Shown in pieces: positions 1-9,097 of a DNA stretch of 64,000 nt (the first letter of the stretch is position 1; each line of letters begins with the position of its first letter). A program made the position numbers and the translations under genes. Below the pieces are notes generated by a model. The model saw only the letters and a program-made list of their open reading frames with translations, did no database searches and had not been told where the DNA came from. Location of the stretch: NCBI RefSeq assembly GCF_009741265.1, contig NZ_WOWL01000001.1:992001-1056000 (forward strand), read 5' to 3'. The stretch comes from Pseudarthrobacter sp. GA104. Its GTDB lineage: Bacteria > Actinomycetota > Actinomycetes > Actinomycetales > Micrococcaceae.

Positions 1-212
1 CCGGCTCCACCACGGAACCCACCATGGCGTGGAACCCGCACCTGAAGTTCTTCAACGACAACCGCGGCTACGTGAACACCAGGATCACCAAGGACGCCAT
101 GACGGCGGACTTCCGGACGCTGGACTATGTCACGACGCCGGGAGCCCCCGTTTCGACGAAGGCCTCGTTCGCGATCCAGGACGGCATGCCCGGGCTGCAG
201 GCGCGCGGTTAG
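1..212 (+). CDS. phoD: PhoD-type alkaline phosphatase, C-terminal end only (cut by window edge)
   Basis: Only the last 69 or so codons of this gene are in the window, reading from the edge to a TAG at 210-212. The visible text (…LKFFNDNRGYVNTRIT… then TADFRTLDYVTTPGAPVSTK) is the usual C-terminal strand region of PhoD-like phosphodiesterases/alkaline phosphatases, which are secreted by the Tat route and release phosphate from organic esters. The catalytic domain is outside the window, so the enzyme cannot be checked. The same 3' end recurs twice in decayed form around the KAP NTPase gene near 53.6 and 56.0 kb. The family call rests on recollection of the C-terminal motif, without a search. 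Confidence 0.72.
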   Translation, partial: GSTTEPTMAWNPHLKFFNDNRGYVNTRITKDAMTADFRTLDYVTTPGAPVSTKASFAIQDGMPGLQARG

Positions 213-231
213 GCTCGAAAACCGGTTCCAG

Positions 232-267
232 CGGAAGGTCCGGCCGGCACACCGGCCGGACCTTCCG
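232..267. terminator. Bidirectional hairpin between convergent genes
   Basis: Perfect 16-bp inverted repeat (232-247 with 252-267) around a 4-nt loop, placed 20 bp after the phoD stop and 26 bp before the end of the opposing gene at 293. No T-run follows, so it may act as a strong G+C hairpin only. Confidence 0.7.
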
Positions 268-292
268 GTGCCGGGTGTTCCGCTGCCGGAGG

Positions 293-1030
293 CTACGGGG
301 CGACGACTTTCACGAGTTCTGACCGGCTTCCAGACTGCAGGTCCTCGGTGAGGACCAGAGCGGCAACCTCCGGGCAGTAGTACTTGTGCTCCCGGGCATT
401 CTTTTCAAGGGGCGACCAGTCGTAAACCTTGACGCAGCCGGTGTAGGTCCGGGCCTTCGTGGAGACGGTCTCGCCGGTGGCCGCCGTCTCCCGCATGTCT
501 TCGGCATAGCCCGCGTAGAATTCCTGCCGGTAGGAATCCCCCACGCGCTGCTCGGCTTTCATCCAGATCCCCGCTTGTGCCCCGTCTTTCCCGTGGAGAA
601 AGCTGCCCGAGTGGTTGATCAGGATCCCGTTCCAGAAGTTGTTCACGTCCTCGCCGAAATACCACACGTCGCCGTTTTTGTGCTGCGCCAGATAATCCCG
701 GGTTTCCTCCACGAGCTGCCCGTTCTTGAATTCCTTGTCCAGGTAAATGACGGTCTCAACGCCCTCGATGGTCTTGGTTTCCTGCAGGATTTCGATTTCG
801 ATCGTCTCGGTGACCTTCCCCTGCTCAACGGTTTCATAGGTCAACTTCTTGCCCACCGGAAGGGCAAAGTATTTGTTCGTGATCTTGGTGCTGAAATCTG
901 CGGGGTTAACCTGGGGGGTGTACTCGGCGGCCCTGCTCTTCCTGGTGCTTTCAGTGACGAAAAGTGCCACTCCTGCAGCTACGAGCAGCACGACGAGGAC
1001 GGCCAGGAAAATCTTGGTTGGTTGATTCAT
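293..1030 (-). CDS. Membrane-anchored or secreted hypothetical protein (245 aa)
   Basis: The start at 1030 is chosen because AAGGAG lies 11 bases upstream; an in-frame extension to 1129 has no such site. Residues 1-28 hold one hydrophobic segment (IFLAVLVVLLVAAGVALFV) followed by a basic patch, so the protein is anchored or exported with the rest outside. The remainder is a soluble, beta-rich looking domain with two cysteines near the C-terminus (YTGCVKVYDW and EHKYYCPEVAAL) that could form a disulfide. I do not recognise a family by name. It faces phoD tail to tail and has no operon partner. Confidence 0.75.
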   Translation of the reverse strand: MNQPTKIFLAVLVVLLVAAGVALFVTESTRKSRAAEYTPQVNPADFSTKITNKYFALPVGKKLTYETVEQGKVTETIEIEILQETKTIEGVETVIYLDKEFKNGQLVEETRDYLAQHKNGDVWYFGEDVNNFWNGILINHSGSFLHGKDGAQAGIWMKAEQRVGDSYRQEFYAGYAEDMRETAATGETVSTKARTYTGCVKVYDWSPLEKNAREHKYYCPEVAALVLTEDLQSGSRSELVKVVAP

Positions 1031-1206
1031 GACCTTTCCCACTCCTTCTGAGTAGAAATTCCTATTGGGGGTCCGAGCACGTTTGCTTGCCCATGGCCAT
1101 AGGAGAAAGTTAGTGCAGTCCGTCGCCAACCTGAACCCCTTCGGCTACCCCTTACCAAGCAGGGTGAATCATCGAAAGCTGGGTATCTCCGGCACGCACT
1201 TAGAAA

Positions 1207-1267
1207 GCAAGTAGCGCCAGGTGTCGTTTTGGGGTTTCAAAACGACACCTGGCGCTACTTAGTTGGG
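1207..1267. repeat. Palindromic repeat, copy 1 (related to 41030-41093)
   Basis: Perfect 22-bp inverted repeat, 1209-1230 with 1239-1260, around an 8-nt loop. It follows the end of the gluconate permease gene on the minus strand. The arm differs from the copy at 41.06 kb at three of 22 positions, and each change is matched on the opposite arm, so the stem is kept. The right flank (ACTTAGTTGG) is also shared. It could be a REP-like element, a terminator, or both. Confidence 0.8.
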
Positions 1268-1290
1268 GAGGGGCGCCATAGTTCGGCAGG

Positions 1291-2694
1291 CTAACCCGCC
1301 AGGCCTGCCACCAGGAAGATCACTGCGGCGATGGCAAAGCCCATCACGCCGATGAGGGTCTCCATGACGGTCCACGTCTTCAGGGTGGTCTTGACGTCCA
1401 TGCCGAAGAAGCGGCCCACCAGCCAGAACCCGGAGTCGTTGACGTGGGAGACCACCACGGAACCGGCGGCCACGGCAATCACCAGGGCGGCAACCTGCAT
1501 CCCGTTCAGCCCCGCCAGGGCAACAGCGGGGGCGATCAGGCCGGCGGTGGTGGTCAGCGCCACGGTGGCCGAACCCTGGGCGATGCGCAGGATGGCGGAG
1601 ATCAGGAAGCCTGCGAGGATGAGCGGGATGCCCAGGTCGCCCAGGACGTCGGCCAGGGCCTGGCCAATGCCGGAGGTGCGCAGGACGCCGCCGAACATGC
1701 CGCCGGCGCCGGTGATCAGGATGACGGAGCAGACCGGGCCCAGGGATGATTCGAGCAGCCTCTCGAGCGCGCCCGCGTCCCTGCCCCGCCTGGCGCCGAG
1801 CACGAACAAGGCCACCAGCACGGCGATCAGCAGTGCCACCGGAGTTTCGCCGAGGGTGCGCAGGACCTGGTACCACTGCTCCTTCTTGACGCCTTCGGCG
1901 AGTACACCGGAGGTAGCCAGGGTGTTCAGCCCGGTGTTCATGAAGATCAGGAGCAGCGGCAGGAGCAGCAGGCCCACGATGGTGCGGAAGCGCGGCGGGT
2001 GCGACTCGGCTTCGGCGGTGGCGTGGCCCAGGATTTCCGGCACGGGCAGGACCAGCTTCTTGCCGGTGTAGAGGCCGTACAGGTAGGCGGTGACGTACCA
2101 GGTGGGGATGGCGACGATGAGGCCGGCGATGGTCACCAGGCCGATGTTGGCGTCGAAGAAGGCCGCTGCGGACACCGGGCCCGGGTGCGGCGGCAGGAAG
2201 ATGTGCATCACGGAAAATGCGCCGGCGGCGGGCAGGCCGTAGCGGAGCACTCCCCCGCCCAGGCGGTGGGCCACCGCGAAGACCACGGGCAGCATGACAA
2301 CCAGGCCGGCGTCGAAGAAGATGGGGAAGCCGAAGATCAGCGAGGCCAGGCCCAGGGCGAACGGGGCGCGCTTTTCGCCGAAGACGCCGATGAGGTAGTC
2401 GGCCAGCACCTTGGCGCCGCCGCTGGTTTCGACGATGCGGCCGAGCATCGCGCCCAGGCCCACCAGGAGTGCCACCGTGCCGAGCGTGGTGCCGAAGCCG
2501 TTGATCAGCACCGGGACCACCTGGCTGGCGGGGATGCCGGTGGCGAAGGCAGTGGCGAGGCTGATCAGGATCAGCGCGACCAGGGCGTGCATGCGCAGCC
2601 TGATGATCAGGAACAGCAGGACGAGGATCGCTGCGGCGGCGATGAGCAGCAGCGGCCCTGCGCCCAGTGTTTGGGTCCATCCTTCGATGGTCAT
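1291..2694 (-). CDS. gntP: Gluconate permease, GntP family
   Basis: 467-residue integral membrane protein of about 12 hydrophobic segments. It starts MTIEGWTQTLGAGPLLLIAA and has AAAGSVVVSHVNDSGFW near the C-terminus, the conserved GntP/GntT block. The family imports gluconate and related sugar acids by proton symport. Length fits the usual 440-470 residues. The ATG at 2694 has AAAGGAGAACC just upstream; the longer in-frame reading runs antisense through gntK and is not coding. It lies 41 bp after gntK on the same strand, so the two are almost certainly co-transcribed and controlled by the divergent GntR at 3472. Confidence 0.93.
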   Translation of the reverse strand: MTIEGWTQTLGAGPLLLIAAAAILVLLFLIIRLRMHALVALILISLATAFATGIPASQVVPVLINGFGTTLGTVALLVGLGAMLGRIVETSGGAKVLADYLIGVFGEKRAPFALGLASLIFGFPIFFDAGLVVMLPVVFAVAHRLGGGVLRYGLPAAGAFSVMHIFLPPHPGPVSAAAFFDANIGLVTIAGLIVAIPTWYVTAYLYGLYTGKKLVLPVPEILGHATAEAESHPPRFRTIVGLLLLPLLLIFMNTGLNTLATSGVLAEGVKKEQWYQVLRTLGETPVALLIAVLVALFVLGARRGRDAGALERLLESSLGPVCSVILITGAGGMFGGVLRTSGIGQALADVLGDLGIPLILAGFLISAILRIAQGSATVALTTTAGLIAPAVALAGLNGMQVAALVIAVAAGSVVVSHVNDSGFWLVGRFFGMDVKTTLKTWTVMETLIGVMGFAIAAVIFLVAGLAG

Positions 2695-2735
2695 GGTTCT
2701 CCTTTGAAGCAGGATTTGTTGGGGGTCAGGGGTGG

Positions 2736-3281
2736 TCAGGACGCGCTGGGCGCCTGGCCGGAGGAAAGGTGAAGGGCCTGCACGACGGCGGCGACCAGCT
2801 GCCCGGGTGACTGCGCGATGTCCAGGCGGAGGCTGCCGGCGTCGAGCTCTTCCTGGCTGAGCGCCTCGAGGGTGGCCAGCTGGCTCGGCAGCAGGGCGGG
2901 CGGCATGAAGTGGCCCTCCCGGCCCTGCATGCGCCGGCTGATCAGGTCCGCGCCGCCGTCGAGGTGGAGGAAGATGACGCGTCCCTCCGCTTCGGACAGG
3001 AGCTGACGGTAGCTTTTCTTCAGGGCGGAGCAGGTGATGACCGTGCTGCAGCCGGCCTGGGCCTGGGCGCTCATCCAGGCCTGGATTTCCCGGAGCCACG
3101 GCCAGCGGTCCTCGTCCTGCAGCGGGATGCCCTGGGTCATCTTGGCGATGTTCGCGTCCGGGTGGAACTCGTCCGCTTCGGCGCAGGCCCATCCCAGCTG
3201 TCCGGACAGGGCCGCCGCCAGGGTGGTTTTGCCGGACCCGGCGACGCCCATCACCACAAGATGCGTGGGGGGATTCTGCAT
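2736..3281 (-). CDS. gntK: Gluconokinase
   Basis: Small P-loop kinase (181 aa) that phosphorylates gluconate to 6-phosphogluconate in the cytoplasm. Walker A (GVAGSGKTT) is at residues 12-20, followed by EADEFHPDANIAKM, which binds substrate in GntK-type enzymes. The typical RVIFLHLDG and EGHFMP motifs come later. The start at 3281 is preferred because GGAGG lies 7-8 bases upstream; the ATG at 3287 touches the same site. It is the first gene of the gntK-gntP pair. The upstream region shared with gntR contains two copies of a candidate operator. Confidence 0.93.
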   Translation of the reverse strand: MQNPPTHLVVMGVAGSGKTTLAAALSGQLGWACAEADEFHPDANIAKMTQGIPLQDEDRWPWLREIQAWMSAQAQAGCSTVITCSALKKSYRQLLSEAEGRVIFLHLDGGADLISRRMQGREGHFMPPALLPSQLATLEALSQEELDAGSLRLDIAQSPGQLVAAVVQALHLSSGQAPSAS

Positions 3282-3357
3282 GTTCATACCTCCGGAGAAG
3301 ACGTCTTTGGCTTTCGAAGAAGCTCGCTGTGTGCCCGTCGTTGCGTGGGCTACGCCA

Positions 3358-3416
3358 TAAGGTATCACCTTTGAGGCTAATAAATACTATCTTTGCGTGT
3401 CACAGGTCATACCTTA
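3358..3416. promoter_or_regulatory. Divergent gntK/gntR control region with paired operator-like sites
   Basis: TAAGGTATCACC at 3358-3369 (plus) and its near match TAAGGTATGACC read on the minus strand at 3405-3416 face each other, 11 of 12 bases alike. The first is part of the palindrome AAGGT-ATC-ACCTT. The spot, between the divergent gluconate operon and its regulator gene, is where a GntR-FCD operator is expected. The sequence is observed; the binding is inferred. Confidence 0.5.
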
Positions 3417-3471
3417 CTGTTTTTGTTCGCTATTCTGGAGGTGCGCTCCGGCGCGGAGAGAGGCGGAAAAT

Positions 3472-4206
3472 ATGTCGACGGCGACAGGTGCGGGCGCGGA
3501 TGATGCGCACGACGGCGGGGCCTCCCCCGCAATGCACGAGCGCGTTTTGGAGGCGGTCGGCGTCGCCATCGCCTCCGCAAAGCTGGCCCCGGGCAGCAGG
3601 CTCACCCTGGAAGGCCTGCAGCAGGAGTACGGAATTTCCCGCACCGTTGCGCGGGACACCATGAAGGTGTTGGAGTCGATGAACCTGGTCTATTCGCGGC
3701 GGCGGGTTGGCATCGTGGTGCAGGAGCGCCGGTGCTGGAACGTCTTCGACCCCAAGCTGGTGCGCTGGCGGCTTGCCTCGGACCGGCGCGACGTCCAGTA
3801 CAGCAGCCTCACGGAGCTGCGCATCGCCGTCGAGCCCATTGCCGCCGCAGGCGCCGCCCGCCGTGCCAGCGCCGCGGAACGCGCACAGCTTGTTGCCCTT
3901 GCGGCGGAGCTGCGGCGGCTGGGTGAGGCCGGCGACCTCCAGGGGTTCCTGGCGGCCGATATCGAGTTCCACCAGCTGCTGCTGCGAAGCTGCGGAAACG
4001 AGATGTTCCAGGCACTCGAGGGCATGGTGGCGGAAGTGCTCACCAGCCGGACGCAGCAGGGGCTGATGCCGTTCAAGCCCCGGAACGAGGCGCTGCAGGC
4101 GCATGAGGACGTGGCTGCAGCCGTGGCGGCCGGGGACACGGCGGTGGCGGAATCAGCAATGCACCACATCCTGGACGAGGTCCGGAACGCGATGGGGCTG
4201 CACTAG
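3472..4206 (+). CDS. gntR: GntR-family regulator with FCD domain (gluconate repressor)
   Basis: 244 residues. A winged helix lies at about residues 22-90 (LTLEGLQQEYGISRTVARDT is the recognition region). An FCD effector domain fills the rest, with DIEFHQLLLRSCGN and HEDVAAAV carrying metal or ligand-binding Asp/His positions of the family. FCD regulators of this branch typically leave DNA when gluconate or 6-phosphogluconate binds. The ATG at 3472 follows a GA-rich stretch (GCGGAGAGAGGCGGAAAAT); the earlier in-frame ATG at 3397 lies inside the control region and has no ribosome site. Divergent transcription from gntK-gntP supports the role. Confidence 0.9.
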   Translation: MSTATGAGADDAHDGGASPAMHERVLEAVGVAIASAKLAPGSRLTLEGLQQEYGISRTVARDTMKVLESMNLVYSRRRVGIVVQERRCWNVFDPKLVRWRLASDRRDVQYSSLTELRIAVEPIAAAGAARRASAAERAQLVALAAELRRLGEAGDLQGFLAADIEFHQLLLRSCGNEMFQALEGMVAEVLTSRTQQGLMPFKPRNEALQAHEDVAAAVAAGDTAVAESAMHHILDEVRNAMGLH

Positions 4207-4320
4207 CGCCCCGGCGCCTCATCAAAGCCCTTCCCGGACACCGCGATCCTGAGTAGCCTTCAAAGTAGGGCTTACGCAAGGGGCCTTCAGCGCCATCCAG
4301 GAGATCTGCGAGGTGGAACG

Positions 4321-6075
4321 ATGACCACTACCGGACGTTCAGGTGAAGGGCTCGCCGCTACCGCTGCGCCGGCCGTGGTACCCCGGCGCAAGGGCAGCAT
4401 CGTGGTCAACTGGCTCACCACCACGGACCACAAGACCATCGGGTACATGTACCTGATCACGTCCTTTGCGTTCTTCTGCATGGGCGGCGTGATGGCGCTG
4501 CTCATCCGGGCGGAACTGTTCGAGCCGGGCATGCAGGTGCTGCAGACGAAGGAGCAGTACAACCAGCTGTTCACCATGCACGGCATCATCATGCTGCTGA
4601 TGTTTGCCACCCCGCTCTTCGCGGGCTTCGCGAACGTGATCATGCCGCTGCAGATCGGCGCGCCGGACGTCGCGTTCCCGCGGCTGAACGCGCTGGCATT
4701 CTGGTTCTTCCTCTTCGGTTCCACCATTGCGGTGTCCGGCTTCATCACCCCGCAGGGTGCGGCATCGTTTGGCTGGTTCGCTTACGCGCCGCTGTCCGAT
4801 ACCACCTTCAGTCCCGGCATCGGCGGGGACCTGTGGGTGTTCGGCCTGGCGCTGTCCGGTTTCGGCACCATCCTGGGTGCGGTCAACTTCATCACCACCA
4901 TCATCTGCATGCGCGCCCCCGGCCTGACCATGTGGCGGATGCCGATCTTCACCTGGAATACCCTGGTGACGGCCATCCTGGTCATCATGGCCTTCCCGCC
5001 GCTGGCAGCAGCACTGTTCGCCCTCGGCGCGGACCGCCGCTTCGGAGCCCACATCTACGATCCGGAAAACGGCGGCGCCGTCCTCTGGCAGCACCTGTTC
5101 TGGTTCTTCGGCCACCCCGAGGTGTACATCATCGCGCTGCCGTTCTTCGGCATCGTTTCGGAGATCTTCCCGGTCTTCAGCCGCAAACCGATCTTCGGCT
5201 ACAAGGGCCTGGTCTACGCCACCATCTCCATCGCCGCGCTGTCCATGACGGTGTGGGCACACCACATGTACGTCACCGGATCCGTGCTGCTGCCGTTCTT
5301 CGCGTTCATGACCATGCTGATCGCAGTCCCCACCGGCGTGAAGTTCTTCAACTGGATCGGCACCATGTGGGGCGGTTCGCTGACGTTTGAGACCCCGATG
5401 CTCTGGAGCATCGGCTTCCTGATCACCTTCCTGTTCGGCGGCCTGACCGGCATCATCCTGGCGTCCCCGCCGCTGGACTTCCACGTCTCGGACTCCTACT
5501 TCGTGGTGGCACACTTCCACTACGTGGTGTTCGGCACCGTGGTGTTCGCGATGTTCGCCGGCTTCTACTTCTGGTGGCCCAAATTCACCGGCACCATGCT
5601 CAATGAACGCCTGGGCAAGATCCACTTCTGGATGCTGCTCGTTGGCTTCCACGGGACGTTCCTCATCCAGCACTGGCTGGGCGTCATGGGAATGCCCCGC
5701 CGGTATGCGGACTACCTGGTGGAGGACAACTTCACCTTGATGAACCAGTTCTCCACCTTCAGTTCCTTCCTGCTGGGCGCCTCCCTGATTCCGTTCTTCT
5801 GGAACGTCTACATCACCTGGCGGGCGGGCAAGAAGGTCACCGTGGACGATCCCTGGGGCTTCGGCGCCTCGCTGGAATGGGCCACGTCCTGCCCGCCGCC
5901 GCGGCACAACTTCACGTCCCTGCCCCGGATCCGTTCCGAGCGGCCGGCCCTGGACCTGCACCACCCAGAGATCCGGGTCCGCGAACATGAACCGGTCCAC
6001 AGCGCAGCGGCGGCAGCCCTTGGCGCGGCGGACATCGGTGAAAAGGACGTTCGGGAGCCGAACCCGGACAAGTAG
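4321..6075 (+). CDS. ctaD: Cytochrome c oxidase subunit I (orphan copy)
   Basis: 584-residue, 12-helix haem-copper oxidase core. The expected ligands are present: His87 (FTMHGIIML) and His400 for low-spin haem, His398 for haem a3, and His265, His314, His315 for CuB, with Tyr269 of the HPEVY motif for the His-Tyr crosslink. Lys341 fits the K-channel. It catalyses reduction of oxygen with proton pumping in the membrane. ATG 4321 has GAGGTGG upstream. No ctaC, ctaE or ctaF is nearby; actinobacteria usually have those with the main oxidase, so this is probably an extra subunit I gene used with subunits encoded elsewhere. The C-terminal 60 residues are hydrophilic. Confidence 0.95.
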   Translation: MTTTGRSGEGLAATAAPAVVPRRKGSIVVNWLTTTDHKTIGYMYLITSFAFFCMGGVMALLIRAELFEPGMQVLQTKEQYNQLFTMHGIIMLLMFATPLFAGFANVIMPLQIGAPDVAFPRLNALAFWFFLFGSTIAVSGFITPQGAASFGWFAYAPLSDTTFSPGIGGDLWVFGLALSGFGTILGAVNFITTIICMRAPGLTMWRMPIFTWNTLVTAILVIMAFPPLAAALFALGADRRFGAHIYDPENGGAVLWQHLFWFFGHPEVYIIALPFFGIVSEIFPVFSRKPIFGYKGLVYATISIAALSMTVWAHHMYVTGSVLLPFFAFMTMLIAVPTGVKFFNWIGTMWGGSLTFETPMLWSIGFLITFLFGGLTGIILASPPLDFHVSDSYFVVAHFHYVVFGTVVFAMFAGFYFWWPKFTGTMLNERLGKIHFWMLLVGFHGTFLIQHWLGVMGMPRRYADYLVEDNFTLMNQFSTFSSFLLGASLIPFFWNVYITWRAGKKVTVDDPWGFGASLEWATSCPPPRHNFTSLPRIRSERPALDLHHPEIRVREHEPVHSAAAAALGAADIGEKDVREPNPDK

Positions 6076-6094
6076 CGAGCGGGCCGGTCCGCTG

Positions 6095-6943
6095 CTAGAT
6101 GCAGCTGGGCTGGTAAGCCGGATCCGCCGGCCCAGACGCCCTGCCCAGGGCATGGGCGACGATCTGGTGCACCACGGGGTCGTTCGGCGTCTGGTCGTGC
6201 TCAAACACATCCGCCGGGCACTTGTCCTGGATGGTGATGTTGGTGACCTGCCGCGCCGGGCCGGAGAGGAACTGGCTGTTGTAGGGAATCACCACTTCGT
6301 CGTAGACGGTGGAGATCACGGTGTAGGACGGTCCGGCCACGGTGTCACCGATGGAGTTCAGTTCCTGCATGAACGGCGAACCTGCCTGCTGGTCGGCGCA
6401 GGCAGCGCAGCCGAGAGCCGTGTAGTTCGGGTCGGCCACGACGTCCGGCGGAGGAAGGATCACGCCTTCCGTGCCGTGGTTCGAGGGGGCGATTCCGACG
6501 AGCTGGTTGACGTTCTTGGCGCCGCCGAGGAAGCCCATGTAGTAACGGGGCATCATGCCGCCCTGGCTGTGGCCCACGAGGTCCACCTTCTTTGCGCCGG
6601 TGGCTGCGCGGACAGCGTCGACAAACGGGGCGAGTTCCTTCGCGGAATCGGCTACAGGCGCGGTGGCGTAGACGCCGTTCGTCTCCCCGTAGTTGAGCGC
6701 AAAGACGCAGTACCCGGCGCTCTTGAGGTACGGCGAGAGGGTGGACCAGTTTTTTGCCATGCTTTCAAAGGTCCCGGGGACCAGGATGACAGGGTAGGGG
6801 TGCTCGGCGGACGGCTTGCAGGACCAGTCGTTGGCGCCGGGCGGGGATATTTCGACGACGTCCGCGTGGGCGGGTGCCGCGGCGAGGGAACCGGCGAGGA
6901 CGGCGGTCGCGGCCAGGGACAGTGCCTTTTTGAGCAGTGACAT
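6095..6943 (-). CDS. Secreted triacylglycerol lipase (alpha/beta hydrolase)
   Basis: 282 residues with a classical signal peptide (residues 1-27, ending APAHA). VILVPGTF forms the oxyanion-side motif, the nucleophile elbow GHSQGG puts Ser at 126, and Asp215 (VYDEVV) and His259 (DPVVHQI) can complete the triad. Cys42, Cys79 and further cysteines suggest disulfides in the exported enzyme. This is the Lipase_2/EstA-like arrangement of actinobacterial extracellular lipases. It converges on ctaD and stands alone. Confidence 0.87.
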   Translation of the reverse strand: MSLLKKALSLAATAVLAGSLAAAPAHADVVEISPPGANDWSCKPSAEHPYPVILVPGTFESMAKNWSTLSPYLKSAGYCVFALNYGETNGVYATAPVADSAKELAPFVDAVRAATGAKKVDLVGHSQGGMMPRYYMGFLGGAKNVNQLVGIAPSNHGTEGVILPPPDVVADPNYTALGCAACADQQAGSPFMQELNSIGDTVAGPSYTVISTVYDEVVIPYNSQFLSGPARQVTNITIQDKCPADVFEHDQTPNDPVVHQIVAHALGRASGPADPAYQPSCI

Positions 6944-7233
6944 AGAAACCTCTTCGTTTGCGTGTCAGCGGATGGGCCGGGCAGGAACCGGAGCCTGTGC
7001 TGCGGGCCAGGTTCCTCCCGGGGGTCTTCAAATGCTAGGCAGGACCGGGCGGCGGCGGCGGATTCTGCACAAACGTGCGGCCAAGACCGCCCGCCGTTTG
7101 CGCCGGGTGCGGCGGCGGATGTGAAGGGCACTCCACATCGTTGTTACTGGTCAGTAGCCAGATTGTGGCCCCGGACCGGCGGCGCATCACCGTTCACTGC
7201 CGCTGCACATCCGTGCACGGACAGCCATGGCTG
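6944..7233. other. Intergenic region, no gene recognised
   Basis: High-GC stretch between the lipase start and the end of the next minus-strand gene. Both strands contain open frames but none has a credible start site or protein-like composition. The part next to 6943 presumably holds the lipase promoter. Confidence 0.5.
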
Positions 7234-8505
7234 TCAGCTCGCAGGACCGCCCGGAGAATGCCGGTCAGCGTCCCTGACCGCCATGAAGAACTTCACGCCG
7301 CCGTCGGTCAGCATTTGCCGGTGGAAAAGGTGGTCGCCGCGATCGAACACGCGCAGGCACATGAGGCTCCACAGCACACGCCGGTAGATGTCGGTGACCC
7401 ACTCCCCGGGGATGCCGTGGCCGGACGGGGTAACGAACCCGGCGTCATCCAGGGCCAGGCTGATCACATCCCTTTCAAGGAGCCGCGGCGGCGCAATGCC
7501 ACTGAGGTACCAGTGTGTGTAGAGGCGCATGGCCAGCCGTACGGCGTCGTGCTTCGGATTGGCGATCACGTCCACCATGTAGTCCCACAAGTCGCCCGGC
7601 CGTTCGAGCGCCCGCCGGCCGCGGGGTGTGAGCACCAGCCTGCCTTTGAGCTTCCGTACCAGCTTCCACGCCAGGACATGCTCCCGGAGTTCACGGACCG
7701 GCAAGACATTCGCTTCACGGTTTCCCTTGCCCAGGACGGCTCCGTCCCAGCCGATTTCCTCCACGGCGCGCGCCACCAGGAAGGGTTTCAGGTACCCGTC
7801 CTTCGTCAGTTCCAGGCCATCACCCTCGGCATTCTCCAGGAACCAGCGCACGGGCTTCAACACCGCATCGCGCTCGCCGTCAGTGAGCGGCTGCGGCCAC
7901 CACTGGAGGCTGAGGATCCGCAGCCGGCGGTTGGCAGCGTCCACGTCGAAGCGGGTGGCGTCGAACCTCTGGCCAAACTCCCCGGTGGTCTCGAAGACCC
8001 ATCTCCCGGCATCGCCATGCTCCGGATGGTGCCGGTCCGCGAGGATGCGGACCAGGTTGGCATATCCCTCCGGCCCGCCGGAATCCTCCACGGGACCACG
8101 GTTGGCGCCGCCCAGGCACTGGAGCTCGCCGTACGCCAGTTCAGCCGGCCCGAGCAACTCCACCTGGTGAGTCCAGCCGTCGCCGAAGTCGTACTCGTAC
8201 TCGCAGGCCGTGCCCGGCTTCCGGGGATCCAACAGGTCCAAAAGGACGACGGCGGAGGCCGCCTCTGCGCCCGAGTCCTCCGTTGCGCCGCGGGGCCCTG
8301 CAACCACGCGCTGGTTCCCGCGGGGATCTACGCACCTGACGGCGTAAACGTGGCGGTCCTCCCAGCCGAAGGCCGCCTGCACGGCAAGATGGAATTCTTC
8401 CACTGTCAGGGCGGCGGGAACCCGCAGTCGGCGCCAGATCTCTGGCTCGGTGTCCTCAATGCTGATGCGGAGTTCAAAGGCGGGGACGCGTGCGGCGGAC
8501 TGCAT
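7234..8505 (-). CDS. Plasmid pRiA4b ORF-3-like protein
   Basis: 423 residues. The N-terminal half is the pRiA4b ORF-3 (IS1096 TnpR-like) domain: ELRISIEDTEPEIWRRL, then FHLAVQAAFGWEDRH and the hallmark EYEYDFGDGWTHQVEL. The C-terminal half is a helical region found in longer actinobacterial members. The molecular role of the family is not known. I prefer the ATG at 8505, which has GGAAAG upstream and begins just before the conserved domain; an ATG at 8541 lacks a ribosome site. Confidence 0.82.
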   Translation of the reverse strand: MQSAARVPAFELRISIEDTEPEIWRRLRVPAALTVEEFHLAVQAAFGWEDRHVYAVRCVDPRGNQRVVAGPRGATEDSGAEAASAVVLLDLLDPRKPGTACEYEYDFGDGWTHQVELLGPAELAYGELQCLGGANRGPVEDSGGPEGYANLVRILADRHHPEHGDAGRWVFETTGEFGQRFDATRFDVDAANRRLRILSLQWWPQPLTDGERDAVLKPVRWFLENAEGDGLELTKDGYLKPFLVARAVEEIGWDGAVLGKGNREANVLPVRELREHVLAWKLVRKLKGRLVLTPRGRRALERPGDLWDYMVDVIANPKHDAVRLAMRLYTHWYLSGIAPPRLLERDVISLALDDAGFVTPSGHGIPGEWVTDIYRRVLWSLMCLRVFDRGDHLFHRQMLTDGGVKFFMAVRDADRHSPGGPAS

Positions 8506-8571
8506 AGGGTCATCTTTCCAGAGCCGCAGGAGGTCCTGCATCGCTGATCTGGCAGCACAGCCGGGTTAAGC

Positions 8572-8606
8572 AAAAGCAGGGCCGGTCAGCGACCGGCCCT
8601 GCTTTT
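8572..8606 (-). terminator. Rho-independent terminator of cspA
   Basis: 16-bp perfect stem (8572-8587 with 8591-8606) with a 3-nt loop. It reads into TTTT on the minus strand, downstream of the cspA stop at 8647. The plus strand also ends in a T-run. Confidence 0.85.
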
Positions 8607-8646
8607 TCAAAATTCGAAACCCGAAGGCCCCAGATTCCCTAATGGA

Positions 8647-8850
8647 TTAGAGTGCCTGGATGTTGGTGGCCTGGGGACCCTTGGGGCCCTGCTCGGTGTC
8701 GAAGGAAACCTTCTGGTTCTCTTCGAGGGAGCGGAAGCCGTTGGAGTTGATCGCAGAGTAGTGTGCGAAAACATCCTGTGAAGAATCATCGGGGGAAATG
8801 AAGCCGAAGCCCTTTTCAGCGTTAAACCATTTGACGGTACCAGTAGCCAT
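8647..8850 (-). CDS. cspA: Cold shock protein
   Basis: 67-residue OB-fold protein with both RNA-binding motifs (KGFGFI and VFAHYSAI), acting as a single-stranded nucleic acid chaperone. It matches the actinobacterial CspA length and sequence style throughout. The SD (GAAGGA, 8 bases before ATG) lies inside a short self-complementary sequence CCTTCACGAAGG at 8860-8871, which could make translation sensitive to temperature or to RNA structure. The 5' region up to 9097 is long and free of genes, as is usual for cold-regulated csp leaders. Confidence 0.96.
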   Translation of the reverse strand: MATGTVKWFNAEKGFGFISPDDSSQDVFAHYSAINSNGFRSLEENQKVSFDTEQGPKGPQATNIQAL

Positions 8851-9097
8851 TATTTTTGTCCTTCGTGAAGGTGGAGGGAAAGTCCCGACTTTCGGGCCCT
8901 CCGGTGTGGGGTGTTCAAAACCGCTACTTCAGAAGAACGCGGACTTTCGACCGCGCGTACTGCCTGAACTACCAACTGCATAAACACAACAACAGGAACA
9001 ACACTACAGGAGATTTGGAGCAGCACTTACCACGGCGCCCATTCGGGCATATCCTGCCAGCAGATCCAGTCCGCATCCTGACCTGCGGGAGCAAACC

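Noticed and set aside
4339..6210. Very long open frame on the minus strand opposite ctaD
   Set aside because: It is the antisense of a conserved oxidase gene; His/Glu/Arg-rich composition is an artefact of high G+C.
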